Positions 18,090 to 26,291 of a stretch of DNA of 64,000 nt are shown one piece after another (positions within the stretch are counted from its first letter, which is position 1; every line of letters begins with the position of its first letter). This DNA is from UBA2357 sp041678045. Lineage in GTDB: Bacteria; Pseudomonadota; Gammaproteobacteria; Burkholderiales; Rhodocyclaceae. The position numbers and the translations under genes were made by a program. The stretch is taken from NCBI GenBank assembly GCA_041678045.1, contig JBAYOV010000012.1, positions 1 through 64,000 of the forward strand, in the 5' to 3' direction. Below the pieces are notes generated by a model that saw only the letters and a list, made by a program, of their open reading frames with translations, did not search any database and was not told the DNA's origin.

Positions 18090-18635
18090 ATGCGAAAGAC
18101 GTATCGATGCCGGCTGGCGGGTTTCAGTCTGGCGGAATTGCTGCTTGCGATGGGGGTGCTGGCCGTGCTGGCCACGCTTGCGCTGCCGTCGATGGCCGCC
18201 ATGGTGCGCCGTGCCCAGCTCGATACCACGGTGAATGACTTTTACTCCGGGCTGATGCTCGCCCGCGCCGAGGCCGTCAAGCGCGGCAGGCGGGTCAGCC
18301 TGTGCCCCGGCGCGGCCGACGGAGCCGCGTGCGATGCGTCCGCCGGCTGGGCGGCCGGCTTCATGGTGTTCGCGGACGACAACGACAATGGCCAGCGCGA
18401 TGCGGGGGAAGACATCGTGCGCGTCGCCCCTGCATCCCGCCGCCCCGACCTCCGGACCTGGAGCACGGCCCCGCTCAGCGCCGGCATCTCCTACATCGGC
18501 ACGGGTGAAACCCGCGCCTTGAACGGCGCCCTGCAGATGGGCACCGTGACATTCTGCCTCCACGACGAAGGCCGCCGGGTGGTCATCAACAGCACCGGAA
18601 GGCCAAGACTGGAACAGGCAGGGCAGGGGTGCTGA
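18090..18635 (+). CDS. FimT/GspH type prepilin-like protein
   Basis: The 181-residue product has a class III prepilin signal: a short basic leader, the cleavage site AG-FSLAELL and a hydrophobic helix to about residue 36. A globular domain of the GspH/FimT type follows, with paired cysteines (SLCPG, AACDA, VTFCLHD). Such proteins are minor pseudopilins of type IV pili or type II secretion, processed by PilD. The ATG at 18090 has GAGGGG upstream; a longer frame from 18048 would place extra residues before the leader. No other pilin gene is adjacent, so it is an orphan. Confidence 0.85.
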   Translation: MRKTYRCRLAGFSLAELLLAMGVLAVLATLALPSMAAMVRRAQLDTTVNDFYSGLMLARAEAVKRGRRVSLCPGAADGAACDASAGWAAGFMVFADDNDNGQRDAGEDIVRVAPASRRPDLRTWSTAPLSAGISYIGTGETRALNGALQMGTVTFCLHDEGRRVVINSTGRPRLEQAGQGC

Positions 18636-18833
18636 ATGTGGCTGTTGGGGCAATTCGCTGGGCTGCCCCTGCGGAGGTCATGAGGATGAAGTGTTTTGCG
18701 CGGTGCTGTACCTGCTGGCGTGCGCGAAAAAATCCAGCGCACGCTGAATCTGAACGCGATTGCCCTGGCCCTCGCCGGGGATGTTTCGATCTGTTATGGT
18801 CTCCAGCCAAAAGGCCGGAGAAGGGGCTGAGCA

Positions 18834-19238
18834 ATGCAGTCGAATTTTACGCTGCCGCTGGATGAAGTCGAAATCACCGCCATTCGTGCGCAAGGCGCCG
18901 GGGGGCAGAACGTTAACAAAGTGTCGAATGCGGTGCACCTGCGGTTCGACATTGCGGCCTCCAGTCTTCCGGACGACATCAAGGCACGCCTGCAGGCCTT
19001 GCGCGATCACCGCATCAGCAATGACGGCGTAGTGGTCATCAAGGCGCAGAAGTTTCGCAGCCTGGAAAAGAACCGGATGGAAGCCATGAGACGTCTGGAA
19101 GAACTGATCGAAAGCGTTGCGACGCTTCCCAAAGAACGCCGGGCCACGAAACCGACACGCGCATCCATTACCCGCAGGCTGGAGATGAAGGCCCGGCGGG
19201 CCTCGCTCAAAGCCTTTCGTGGAAAGGTGAACGACTGA
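18834..19238 (+). CDS. arfB: alternative ribosome-rescue peptidyl-tRNA hydrolase ArfB (YaeJ)
   Basis: A 134-residue release-factor-like protein. The catalytic GGQ lies in IRAQGAGGQNVNKVSNAVHLRF near residue 27, and the last 35 residues are a basic tail (KERRATKPTRASITRRLEMKARR region) that in ArfB enters the empty mRNA channel. It frees ribosomes stalled without a stop codon. The size excludes a full release factor. About 200 bp precede it with no gene; a perfect 8-bp inverted repeat GCGTGCGC/GCGCACGC lies at 18718-18744. Confidence 0.93.
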   Translation: MQSNFTLPLDEVEITAIRAQGAGGQNVNKVSNAVHLRFDIAASSLPDDIKARLQALRDHRISNDGVVVIKAQKFRSLEKNRMEAMRRLEELIESVATLPKERRATKPTRASITRRLEMKARRASLKAFRGKVND

Positions 19239-19297
19239 GCCGGGCTCGTTGATTCGTGGCAGGGCGCATGCTCCCGACGACCGCTGCCATCTTCAGT

Positions 19298-20227
19298 TCA
19301 TTCAGCCACCGGAAACAGCGCCCCCTTGACACGCTCCGCACCCAGTTCCGGCGCGCAGTACTCGATGAAGCGCAAGGCATAGTCGCGCAGGTAGTGGCCG
19401 CGGCGCAACGCGATGCGGGTGGTGTTGGGTGTGAACAGCTCCGTGCCGTCGAGCAGGGTGAGGCCGGCGTCGCGCTGCGGGTGGAAGGCCATCGCGGCGA
19501 TGATCCCCACCCCCAGACCCAGCTCCACGTAAGCCTTGATCACGTCCGCATCGAGCGCGGACATCACGATGTCCGGCGCCAGTCCGGCGGCGGCAAAGGC
19601 CGCATCGATGCGCGCCCGCCCGGTATAGCCCTCGTGGTAGGTGATGATCGGGTACTCGGCCAGCGCCTCGATGCTGAGCCGGGGCTCACGGGTGAGCGGA
19701 TGATCGGCCGGCACCACCAGCGAGTGCTGCCACTGGTAGAAGGGGAAGCTCACCAGGTCGTCCTCGTCCCCCAGCGCCTCGGTGGCGATGCCGATGTCCA
19801 CCTGGCCGTTGCGCAGCATGGCGACGATCTCCTGCGGGCCGCCCTGGTGCAGTTCCAGATGCACCTTCGGAAACGCCTGCTTGAAGCGCGTCACCACCGG
19901 CGGCAGCGCGTAGCGCGCCTGGGTGTGGGTGGTGGCGACAGCAAGGTGGCCGCGATCCTTCTGCGCGAACTGCTCGCCCAGGCGCTTGATGTTGTGGGTG
20001 TCGAGCAGGATGCGCTCGACGAAGGGCAGCAGCTCCTTGCCCGGTTCGGTGAGCCCGAGCAGGCGCTTGCCACGGCGCACGAAGAGCTCCACGCCCAGCT
20101 CATCCTCCAGATCCTTGATGTGCTTGGAGACGCCGGACTGGGCGGTATAGAGCGCTGCAGCCACCTCGGTGAGGTTGTAGTTGCGCCGCACCGTCTCGCG
20201 CACGATGCGCAGTTGCTGCAGGTTCAT
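19298..20227 (-). CDS. cysB: LysR-type regulator CysB of sulfur assimilation
   Basis: A 309-residue LysR regulator. It has an N-terminal winged helix (MNLQQLRIVRE, AALYTAQSGVSKHIKDLEDE) and the CysB-specific effector-domain start TTHTQARYALPPVV, which forms the sulfate/O-acetylserine site. CysB normally activates sulfate uptake and reduction genes when cysteine is scarce. Its start overlaps the cysA stop as ATGA, so it is the last gene of the sbp-cysT-cysW-cysA operon, an arrangement that allows feedback on its own level. Cbl-like regulators share this architecture and cannot be excluded. Confidence 0.93.
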   Translation of the reverse strand: MNLQQLRIVRETVRRNYNLTEVAAALYTAQSGVSKHIKDLEDELGVELFVRRGKRLLGLTEPGKELLPFVERILLDTHNIKRLGEQFAQKDRGHLAVATTHTQARYALPPVVTRFKQAFPKVHLELHQGGPQEIVAMLRNGQVDIGIATEALGDEDDLVSFPFYQWQHSLVVPADHPLTREPRLSIEALAEYPIITYHEGYTGRARIDAAFAAAGLAPDIVMSALDADVIKAYVELGLGVGIIAAMAFHPQRDAGLTLLDGTELFTPNTTRIALRRGHYLRDYALRFIEYCAPELGAERVKGALFPVAE

Positions 20228-21309
20228 GCCGCCTCCCGCGGAAAGACGCGCAGGGTGGAAGGCAGCAGACGCACGCGCTGCCCTTCGGTGAGCGCCAGGG
20301 CGGTGACCCGTTCGCGCGTCAGCACGACTTCATAGTGGGTGGGTTCGCCGCGCTCGGCCGCACCGTCCAGGCTGTCGAGCTCAATCCGCGCACTGGCGCC
20401 AAAGGCCAGCACCCGGCTCACCACCGCTTCCACCCCGCGCGTCTCGGCAGGGTCGGTGACGATGTCCAACTCGTGCGGGCGTGCAAAACCCACCACCTCG
20501 CTGCCATGATCAGCGTCGCGCCCGTCGTGCGGTAGCGATGCTTCGCCAACCTTGACGTGCTCACCGTCGACGCGCCCGTGGAAGAGGTTCACCGCGCCCA
20601 GGAAGCCATACACGAAGGGGGTGGCCGGGTGTTCATAGACCTCCTCCGGGGTGCCCACCTGTTCGACCCGGCCCTTGTTCATCAGCACCACGCGGTCGGC
20701 CACTTCCAGCGCCTCTTCCTGGTCGTGGGTGACGAAGATCGAGGTGACGTGCAATTCGTCGTGCAGGCGGCGCAGCCAGCGGCGCAACTCCTTCCTCACC
20801 TTGGCGTCGAGCGCGCCAAAAGGTTCGTCGAGCAGCAGCACGCGCGGCTCCACCGCCAGCGCACGGGCGAGCGCAATGCGCTGACGCTGGCCGCCGGAGA
20901 GCTGCGCGGGGTAACGGTCGGCCAGCCAGTCGAGCTGCACCAGTTCGAGCAGGCGATGCACGCGCTTGCGGATCTCGGCCTCGCTAGGGCGCTCGCGGCG
21001 CGGTTTCACGCGCAGGCCGAAAGCGACGTTCTCGAACACCGTCATGTGGCGAAAGAGCGCGTAGTGCTGGAACACGAATCCGACCTGGCGTTCGCGCACA
21101 TGGGTGTCGGAGGCGTCCTCGCCTTCAAGGATGACCCGCCCGGAGTCCGCCGTCTCCAGCCCGGCGATAACCCGCAGCAGGGTGGTCTTGCCGCAGCCCG
21201 ACGGCCCCAGCAGGGCCACCAGCTCGCCGCTGGGGAAGTCGAGCGAAACCTTGTCCAGCGCGGTGAAGGCGCCGAACTGCTTGTGGATGTCCTGTACCTG
21301 AATGCTCAT
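20224..21309 (-). CDS. cysA: sulfate/thiosulfate ABC transporter ATP-binding protein
   Basis: A 361-residue ATPase that drives sulfate import. Visible elements are the Walker A GPSGCGKTT (about residues 35-43), Q-loop, signature LSGGQRQRIALARAL near residue 136, Walker B LLLDEPFGALD and the switch His in FVTHDQEEA. A C-terminal TOBE-like regulatory region follows (about 235-355). It lies between cysW and cysB on the same strand, and its stop overlaps the cysB start. A 127-bp gap holding an inverted repeat separates it from cysW. Confidence 0.96.
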   Translation of the reverse strand: MSIQVQDIHKQFGAFTALDKVSLDFPSGELVALLGPSGCGKTTLLRVIAGLETADSGRVILEGEDASDTHVRERQVGFVFQHYALFRHMTVFENVAFGLRVKPRRERPSEAEIRKRVHRLLELVQLDWLADRYPAQLSGGQRQRIALARALAVEPRVLLLDEPFGALDAKVRKELRRWLRRLHDELHVTSIFVTHDQEEALEVADRVVLMNKGRVEQVGTPEEVYEHPATPFVYGFLGAVNLFHGRVDGEHVKVGEASLPHDGRDADHGSEVVGFARPHELDIVTDPAETRGVEAVVSRVLAFGASARIELDSLDGAAERGEPTHYEVVLTRERVTALALTEGQRVRLLPSTLRVFPREAA

Positions 21310-21336
21310 GTCTGTATTCCTTGAATTGGGGTTACG

Positions 21337-21415
21337 ACCGTTCGGGCTGAGCCTGTCGAAGCCCGCTCGAAGGCACCGCCAGCAAACGCCCTTCGACAGG
21401 CTCAGGGCGAACGGT
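21337..21415. repeat. REP-like inverted repeat between cysW and cysA
   Basis: Two 25-bp arms (21337-21361 and 21391-21415) form an inverted repeat with only two mismatches around a 29-bp spacer. The core GCCTGTCGAAG/CTTCGACAGGC is the dispersed intergenic palindrome familiar from many proteobacterial genomes; its false translations read FGLSLSKP and FDRLRANG. In the transcript it would form a large stem-loop inside the cys operon and could affect the relative expression of cysA and cysB. Confidence 0.9.
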
Positions 21416-21436
21416 GGCGGGGTTCCTCTGCGCTCG

Positions 21437-22321
21437 CTACTCCGTGTCCTTGGCTGCCTGCCCGGCCTTCCACTCGATGAAGGACTTCAGGCACAGCGTC
21501 ACCAGCGCCAGCAGGGCCAGCAGGGAGGCCACCGCGAAAGCGGCGGCGAAGTTGTATTCGTTGTAGAGAATCTCCACATGCAGCGGCATGGTGTTGGTCA
21601 TGCCGCGGATGTGGCCGGAGACCACGCTCACCGCGCCGAACTCGCCCATCGCCCGGGCGTTGCACAGGATCACCCCATACAGCAGGCCCCACTTGATGTT
21701 GGGCAGGGTCACCCTCCAGAAGGTCTGCCAGCCGTTGGCGCCCAGCACCGTGGCGGCTTCTTCCTCCTCGCGGCCCTGCGCCTCCATCAGCGGAATCAAC
21801 TCGCGGGCGACGAAGGGCACGGTGATGAACACCGTGGCCAGCACGATGCCCGGCACCGCAAAGATGATCTTGATGTCGTTCTCGATCAGCCAGGCGCCGA
21901 ACCAGCCATGCGCGCCGAACAACAATACGAAGATCAGCCCCGCGATCACCGGCGACACCGAGAACGGCAGGTCGATCAGCGTGGTGAGGACGTGCTTGCC
22001 ACGGAACTCGAACTTGGCAATCGACCATGCCGCCGCCACCCCGAACACCAGGTTGAGCGGCACCGAGATCGCCGCCACCAGCAAGGTCAGACGCACCGCA
22101 GCGAGCGCATCCGGATCGGTGAGCGCAACCACGTAGGTGCCCCAGCCTTTCCTCAGCGCTTCGGCAAACACCGCCACCAGCGGCAGCAGCAGGAAGAGAG
22201 CGAAGAAGCCCAGCGCCACCGCGAGGATCGCGCGCCGCACCCAGGGCGACTCGCGCGTCGCGGCATTGGTTTCGAAACGGCGGGCGTCCACCCGCCCGTG
22301 CAACACACCTGCGGCGGCCAT
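21437..22321 (-). CDS. cysW: sulfate ABC transporter permease CysW
   Basis: A 294-residue inner-membrane permease with about six helices and the EAA-loop region EEEEAATVLGANGWQ that contacts CysA. The segments LIDLPFSVSPVIAGL and CNARAMGEFGAVSVVSG are typical of CysW. I start at the ATG at 22321, which overlaps the cysT stop by one base (TGATG) and has GGAGG nine bases upstream. A frame beginning 11 codons earlier would overlap cysT. Confidence 0.95.
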   Translation of the reverse strand: MAAAGVLHGRVDARRFETNAATRESPWVRRAILAVALGFFALFLLLPLVAVFAEALRKGWGTYVVALTDPDALAAVRLTLLVAAISVPLNLVFGVAAAWSIAKFEFRGKHVLTTLIDLPFSVSPVIAGLIFVLLFGAHGWFGAWLIENDIKIIFAVPGIVLATVFITVPFVARELIPLMEAQGREEEEAATVLGANGWQTFWRVTLPNIKWGLLYGVILCNARAMGEFGAVSVVSGHIRGMTNTMPLHVEILYNEYNFAAAFAVASLLALLALVTLCLKSFIEWKAGQAAKDTE

Positions 22322-23175
22322 CAGCGGTTCCTCCCGGTCCGTCTGGCGCTCCACGCCTGCAGCAGGTTGATGGCCAGCAGCATGACGAAGGAGAACACCA
22401 GCATCACCACCGCAATCGCGGTGGCACCCACGTAGTCATATTGTTCGAGCTTGGTGATGATGATCAGCGGGGTGATTTCCGAGACCATCGGGATGTTGCC
22501 GGCGATGAAGATCACCGAACCGTACTCGCCCACCGCACGCGCGAAGGCCAGCGCAAAGCCGGTGAGCAGCGCAGGGGTGAGGATGGGCAGGATCACCCGC
22601 CGGAAGATGGTCCAGCGCTGCGCGCCCAGGCTCGCGGCGGCCTCTTCCAGCTCGGTTTCCAGATCCTCCAGGATGGGCTGCACGGTGCGCACCACGAAGG
22701 GCACGCCGATGAAGACCAGCGCCACCAGCACGCCGGTGGGGGTGAAGGCAACCTTGAAGCCCAGCGGTTCCAGCACGCTGCCCAGCCAGCCGTTGCCGGC
22801 ATACAGCGCGGTGAGCGCGATGCCGGCCACCGCGGTGGGCAGCGCGAAGGGCAGATCGACCAGCGCGTCGATGATCTTCTTGCCGGGGAAGGTGTAGCGC
22901 ACCAGCGCCCAGGCCAGCGCCAGGCCGAACACCGCATTGATCGCCGCGGCCAGCAGTGAGGCGCCGAAGGAGAGCTGGTAGGTCGCCACCACGCGCGGCG
23001 CCGAGACGATGTCCCAGAACTCCGCCCACGACAGCGTCGAAGCCTTGAGGAACACCGCCGAGAGCGGAATCAGCACCATCAGCGACAGATACACCAGGGT
23101 GTAACCGAGCGACAGTCCGAAGCCCGGCAACACCCGGGTCTGCCGGGTGGGGTTGAAGAAGGTGGCTGCACTCAT
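22321..23175 (-). CDS. cysT: sulfate ABC transporter permease CysT (CysU)
   Basis: A 284-residue permease partner of CysW with six predicted helices. LVDLPFALPTAVAGIAL and ARAVGEYGSVIFIAGN are family marks, and the EAA loop reads EEAAASLGAQRW. Its ATG overlaps the stop of the upstream sulfate-binding protein by one base (TGATG), as it does with cysW at its other end, so the genes are translationally coupled. Confidence 0.95.
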   Translation of the reverse strand: MSAATFFNPTRQTRVLPGFGLSLGYTLVYLSLMVLIPLSAVFLKASTLSWAEFWDIVSAPRVVATYQLSFGASLLAAAINAVFGLALAWALVRYTFPGKKIIDALVDLPFALPTAVAGIALTALYAGNGWLGSVLEPLGFKVAFTPTGVLVALVFIGVPFVVRTVQPILEDLETELEEAAASLGAQRWTIFRRVILPILTPALLTGFALAFARAVGEYGSVIFIAGNIPMVSEITPLIIITKLEQYDYVGATAIAVVMLVFSFVMLLAINLLQAWSARRTGRNR

Positions 23176-24188
23176 CAGCGGTTCACCACGGTGCGGTCAT
23201 ACAGCCCGCCATCGGCGAAGTGCTGCGGGTGCACTTCGCTCCACGGCCCCAGCAGTTCCTCGACCTTGAAGGTCTTGATCGGCGGGAAGCGGTCGGCAAA
23301 CTCGGCCAGCACCTTCTCCGAACGCGGGCGGAAGTAGTGTTTGGCGATGATGCGCTGGCCGTCCTCGGAGAACAGGAAGTCCAGATAGGCGCGCGCTTCG
23401 GCCGCAGTGCCACGCTTGGCGACCACGGTTTCCACCACCGCCACCGGGGCGCTGGCGTCGATGGAGATGGACGGATAGACCACGTCGAACTTGTCCGCAC
23501 CCAGTTCGCGGGCGATCAGCGCGGCCTCGTTCTCGAAAGTCACCAGCACGTCGCCCACGTCGCGCTGGGTGAAGGTGGTGGTGGCGCCACGGCCACCGCC
23601 GTCGAGCACCGGCACATTGGCAAACACCTTGCTCACAAAGGCTTGCGCGTCGGCGTCCGAACCGCCTGCCGCCTTCACGCTGCCCCAGGCGGCCAGCCAT
23701 GTGTAACGGCCATTGCCGGAGGTCTTGGGGTTGGGGACGATCACGCCCAGCCCGGGGCGGGCCAGATCCGCCCAGTCCTTGATGTTCTTCGGATTGCCCT
23801 TCCTCACCAGAAACACCGAGGTGGTGGTGTAGGGCGTGGCCTGATGCGGGAAGCGTTCGCGCCAGTCGGCGGCGACCAACCCGCCGCGCTCGACCAGGAT
23901 GTCGATGTCGGTGGACTGGTTCATGGTCACCACGTCGGCTTCCAGCCCGGCAGCGACCGACAGTGCCTGGCGGCTGGAGCCGCCGTGCGACTGGTTCACC
24001 GTGACGGCTGTGCCGGTCCGTGCCTGCCAGGCGGCCGAGAAGGCCGGGTTGATGTCCTTGTAGAGCTCGCGCGAGACGTCGTAGGAGGCGTTGAGCAGCG
24101 AACTCTGCGCCGCCGCAGAAAAGGACAGTGCGGCAAGGGTGGTGGCCAGCAGGCCACGCAGGGTAAGGGGGCGGGGTCGAGTGGTCAT
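23175..24188 (-). CDS. sbp: sulfate-binding periplasmic protein, operon copy
   Basis: A 337-residue type II periplasmic binding protein with a signal peptide ending near AAAQ (residue 28). The mature start LLNASYDVSRELYKDINPAF, QSHGGSSRQA and VPNPKTSGNGRYTWLAAWG are typical of the sulfate-binding family, which holds sulfate through backbone NH groups. It is the first gene of sbp-cysT-cysW-cysA-cysB. A second, divergent member lies at 24536. Sequence alone does not separate sulfate from thiosulfate specificity. Confidence 0.94.
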   Translation of the reverse strand: MTTRPRPLTLRGLLATTLAALSFSAAAQSSLLNASYDVSRELYKDINPAFSAAWQARTGTAVTVNQSHGGSSRQALSVAAGLEADVVTMNQSTDIDILVERGGLVAADWRERFPHQATPYTTTSVFLVRKGNPKNIKDWADLARPGLGVIVPNPKTSGNGRYTWLAAWGSVKAAGGSDADAQAFVSKVFANVPVLDGGGRGATTTFTQRDVGDVLVTFENEAALIARELGADKFDVVYPSISIDASAPVAVVETVVAKRGTAAEARAYLDFLFSEDGQRIIAKHYFRPRSEKVLAEFADRFPPIKTFKVEELLGPWSEVHPQHFADGGLYDRTVVNR

Positions 24189-24535
24189 GGTTACGCTCCG
24201 TATTGGTAAGTGATGAGTGGAGCGTATTGCAGTGCAAAAAGAACTGGAAGAGATGAACGGCTATTTTTATATGCCTTAAAAGGAATAAAGAATCTGGTTC
24301 AACGTTCCAAACGTTCAGTGATGAGCGGTTTTTTGCTTCAAATCATGGGTTTGAAAAATTTCTTCGGGAGTGGAGGCGAGGATGACATGGCTTCCGAGAA
24401 TTTCTGCATAGCTTTTCAGTGAATGTGCTGAGCGATGTTTCAGGATGTCCTGAAAAGCAAAGCAGTTTTTCTTGGTTCGGCTGTATCGATTCAGCCCATA
24501 CATTGTTCGTCACCGACAACACACGAGGAATACTC
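24189..24535. promoter_or_regulatory. divergent regulatory region between the two sulfate-binding protein genes
   Basis: This 347-bp spacer is much richer in A and T than its neighbours and must hold both promoters. Visible elements include the 5-bp palindrome TTGCA-G-TGCAA (24227-24237), an AT-rich block around CCTTAAAAGG near 24275-24284, a direct repeat AACGTTC near 24300-24316, and a perfect palindrome at 24438-24455. CysB binding is expected here from the gene context, but its consensus is too loose to place sites by eye. Confidence 0.6.
24438..24455. promoter_or_regulatory. perfect 8-bp-arm palindrome upstream of the second sbp
   Basis: TTTCAGGA and TCCTGAAA are separated by TG, giving an 18-bp operator-like site 80 bp before the sbp ATG at 24536. 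No protein can be assigned from sequence. Confidence 0.5.
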
Positions 24536-25549
24536 ATGAAGACCTTTTTTCGCCTGAAACCCCTGCTGGCCGGTGTGGCCCTGAGTCTGTCTTTTGCCGC
24601 GCCGTTGTCCACCGCGCACGCCCAGACCCTGCTCAACGTCTCCTATGACCCCACCCGCGAGCTCTATCAGGAATTCAATCCGGTGTTCATCAAGCACTGG
24701 GAGGAAAAGACCGGCCAGAAGCTCACCGTCCAGCAATCGCACGGCGGCGCGGGCAAGCAGGCGCGGGCGGTGATCGACGGGCTGGAGGCCGATGTGGTCA
24801 CCCTGGCGCTGGCCTACGACATCGATGCCATTGCCGAGCACGGCCATCTGGCCAAGGACTGGCAGGCACGTCTGCCGAACAACAGCTCGCCCTACACTTC
24901 GACCATCGTCTTTCTGGTCCGCAAGGGCAACCCCAAGGGCATCCAGGACTGGGGCGACCTGGTCAAGCCCGGGGTGAGCGTGATCACTCCCAACCCGAAA
25001 ACCTCCGGCGGTGCGCGTTGGAATTATCTGGCCGGTTGGGCGTGGGCGCTGAAGCAGCCTGGCGGTAGCGAGGAGACGGCCACCGACTACATCCGCAAGC
25101 TCTACCAGAACGTCGCGGTGCTCGACTCCGGCGCGCGCGGCTCCACCACCACCTTCGTGCAGCGCGGCATCGGCGACGTGTTCCTGTCATGGGAGAACGA
25201 AGCTTTCCTGGCGCTGAAGGAATTCGGGGCGGACAAGTTCGAGATCGTCGTGCCCTCGCTGTCCATTCTTGCCGAACCGCCGGTGACCGTGGTCGACCGG
25301 GTGGTAGACAAGAAGGGCACGCGCGAGGTGGCTACCGCCTACCTGGAGTTCCTCTATTCGAAGGAAGGCCAGGAACTGGCCGGCAAGCACTTCTACCGCC
25401 CGACCGATCCGGAGGTGGCGGCGAAGTTCAAGGATGTCTTCGTGCAGACCACGCTGGTGAACATCAACGACCTGGGCGGCTGGCAGTCAGCGCAGAAAAC
25501 CCACTTTGCCGATGGCGGGGTGTTCGACCGGATTTACACTGCACGCTGA
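24536..25549 (+). CDS. sbp: sulfate-binding periplasmic protein, second copy
   Basis: A 337-residue homologue of the divergent sbp, with a signal peptide ending STAHAQ near residue 29. It keeps the LLNVSYDPTRELYQEFNPVF start, QQSHGGAGKQA and TPNPKTSGGARWNYLAGW, while differing clearly in sequence from the other copy. It has no permease genes of its own and probably feeds CysTWA. The ATG at 24536 has ACGAGGAA upstream; the long frame from 24419 lies within the regulatory spacer. It ends at a strong terminator. Confidence 0.93.
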   Translation: MKTFFRLKPLLAGVALSLSFAAPLSTAHAQTLLNVSYDPTRELYQEFNPVFIKHWEEKTGQKLTVQQSHGGAGKQARAVIDGLEADVVTLALAYDIDAIAEHGHLAKDWQARLPNNSSPYTSTIVFLVRKGNPKGIQDWGDLVKPGVSVITPNPKTSGGARWNYLAGWAWALKQPGGSEETATDYIRKLYQNVAVLDSGARGSTTTFVQRGIGDVFLSWENEAFLALKEFGADKFEIVVPSLSILAEPPVTVVDRVVDKKGTREVATAYLEFLYSKEGQELAGKHFYRPTDPEVAAKFKDVFVQTTLVNINDLGGWQSAQKTHFADGGVFDRIYTAR

Positions 25550-25570
25550 ATTTTTACGCTCGATCCAGAA

Positions 25571-25601
25571 TGAAAAAGCGGCTCAATGAGCCGCTTTTTC
25601 A
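25571..25601. terminator. bidirectional intrinsic terminator
   Basis: A perfect stem AAAAAGCGGCTC / GAGCCGCTTTTT with an AAT loop (core 25573-25599) has A and T tracts on both sides. It serves sbp on the plus strand and the thioredoxin-like gene on the minus strand. Confidence 0.95.
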
Positions 25602-25633
25602 TATGTTTTCAGAAGCTTCCGCGTCCCATTCAC

Positions 25634-26281
25634 TCACTGGTCAGGTCGCCAGTGAGTGAATGGCAGTTCTTCGTAACCCTTCGCGATCACGTAATGCGCA
25701 AGCCTGATCCAGTCAGGGACATCGCCGGCACTGCCAATCTGGCGGGCGACCGGGATCCCGTCCAGATCGTAGAACACCAGCGTGGGTAGAGCGAAGATGT
25801 GCTGGCTTTGCGCGAATTCGGTTTGAAGAGTGTCCTGACCGTCGAAATCCCTGACTGGCAGAGGGTAGTCGGCGAGCAGGCTGACGGTCACGAAATTGCG
25901 TTCAAAGGCCTGGCGCAAGCCGTTGTCCTTGAAGGTGGTGGCGCGCAGCTTGGCACACTCTCCGCACCCCTCCATTTCGAAAAGCACAGCAACCCCCTGA
26001 CGCTCGGTCATGCGTGCATTTTCCAGTGCAGCAGCCAAGTCGTTTGCCGGTGCAAAGAAGCCATCATGCTGCTTGTTGCCTGGTTTGGACACTGTGCCGG
26101 CTTGCAGTGCATGGGCGACGATGCCGAGCACCAGCATCAGGGCGGCTGCAACGAGTGGCCACTGCGATAGCCACTGACGCAGTGACTTCGATTGTCGCAC
26201 TGGCCTGTCACGGGGGGCGGCGTGCGCTGCGGGGACCGTCGGGTCGGAGAACAGGTCGTCATGGGGAAGGGGCGTGTTCAT
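25634..26281 (-). CDS. membrane-anchored thioredoxin-like protein (SoxW-related)
   Basis: A 215-residue protein with a cytoplasmic N-terminal tail, one membrane helix (about residues 41-58) and a periplasmic thioredoxin fold whose CxxC is Cys106-Gly-Glu-Cys109 in FEMEGCGECAKLR. ALPTLVFYDLDG supplies the cis-Pro loop. It resembles SoxW-type reductants of periplasmic sulfur proteins. I start at the ATG at 26281, 10 bp after the permease stop. It ends an operon with an ABC transporter, so it may process an imported or periplasmic sulfur compound; that role is inference. Confidence 0.8.
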   Translation of the reverse strand: MNTPLPHDDLFSDPTVPAAHAAPRDRPVRQSKSLRQWLSQWPLVAAALMLVLGIVAHALQAGTVSKPGNKQHDGFFAPANDLAAALENARMTERQGVAVLFEMEGCGECAKLRATTFKDNGLRQAFERNFVTVSLLADYPLPVRDFDGQDTLQTEFAQSQHIFALPTLVFYDLDGIPVARQIGSAGDVPDWIRLAHYVIAKGYEELPFTHWRPDQ

Positions 26282-26291
26282 GAAGATATCC

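Noticed and set aside
21302..22435. Plus-strand frame giving FGLSLSKP and FDRLRANG peptides
   Set aside because: It runs opposite cysW and cysT and reads through the REP-like palindrome; these peptides are a known false translation of that repeat.
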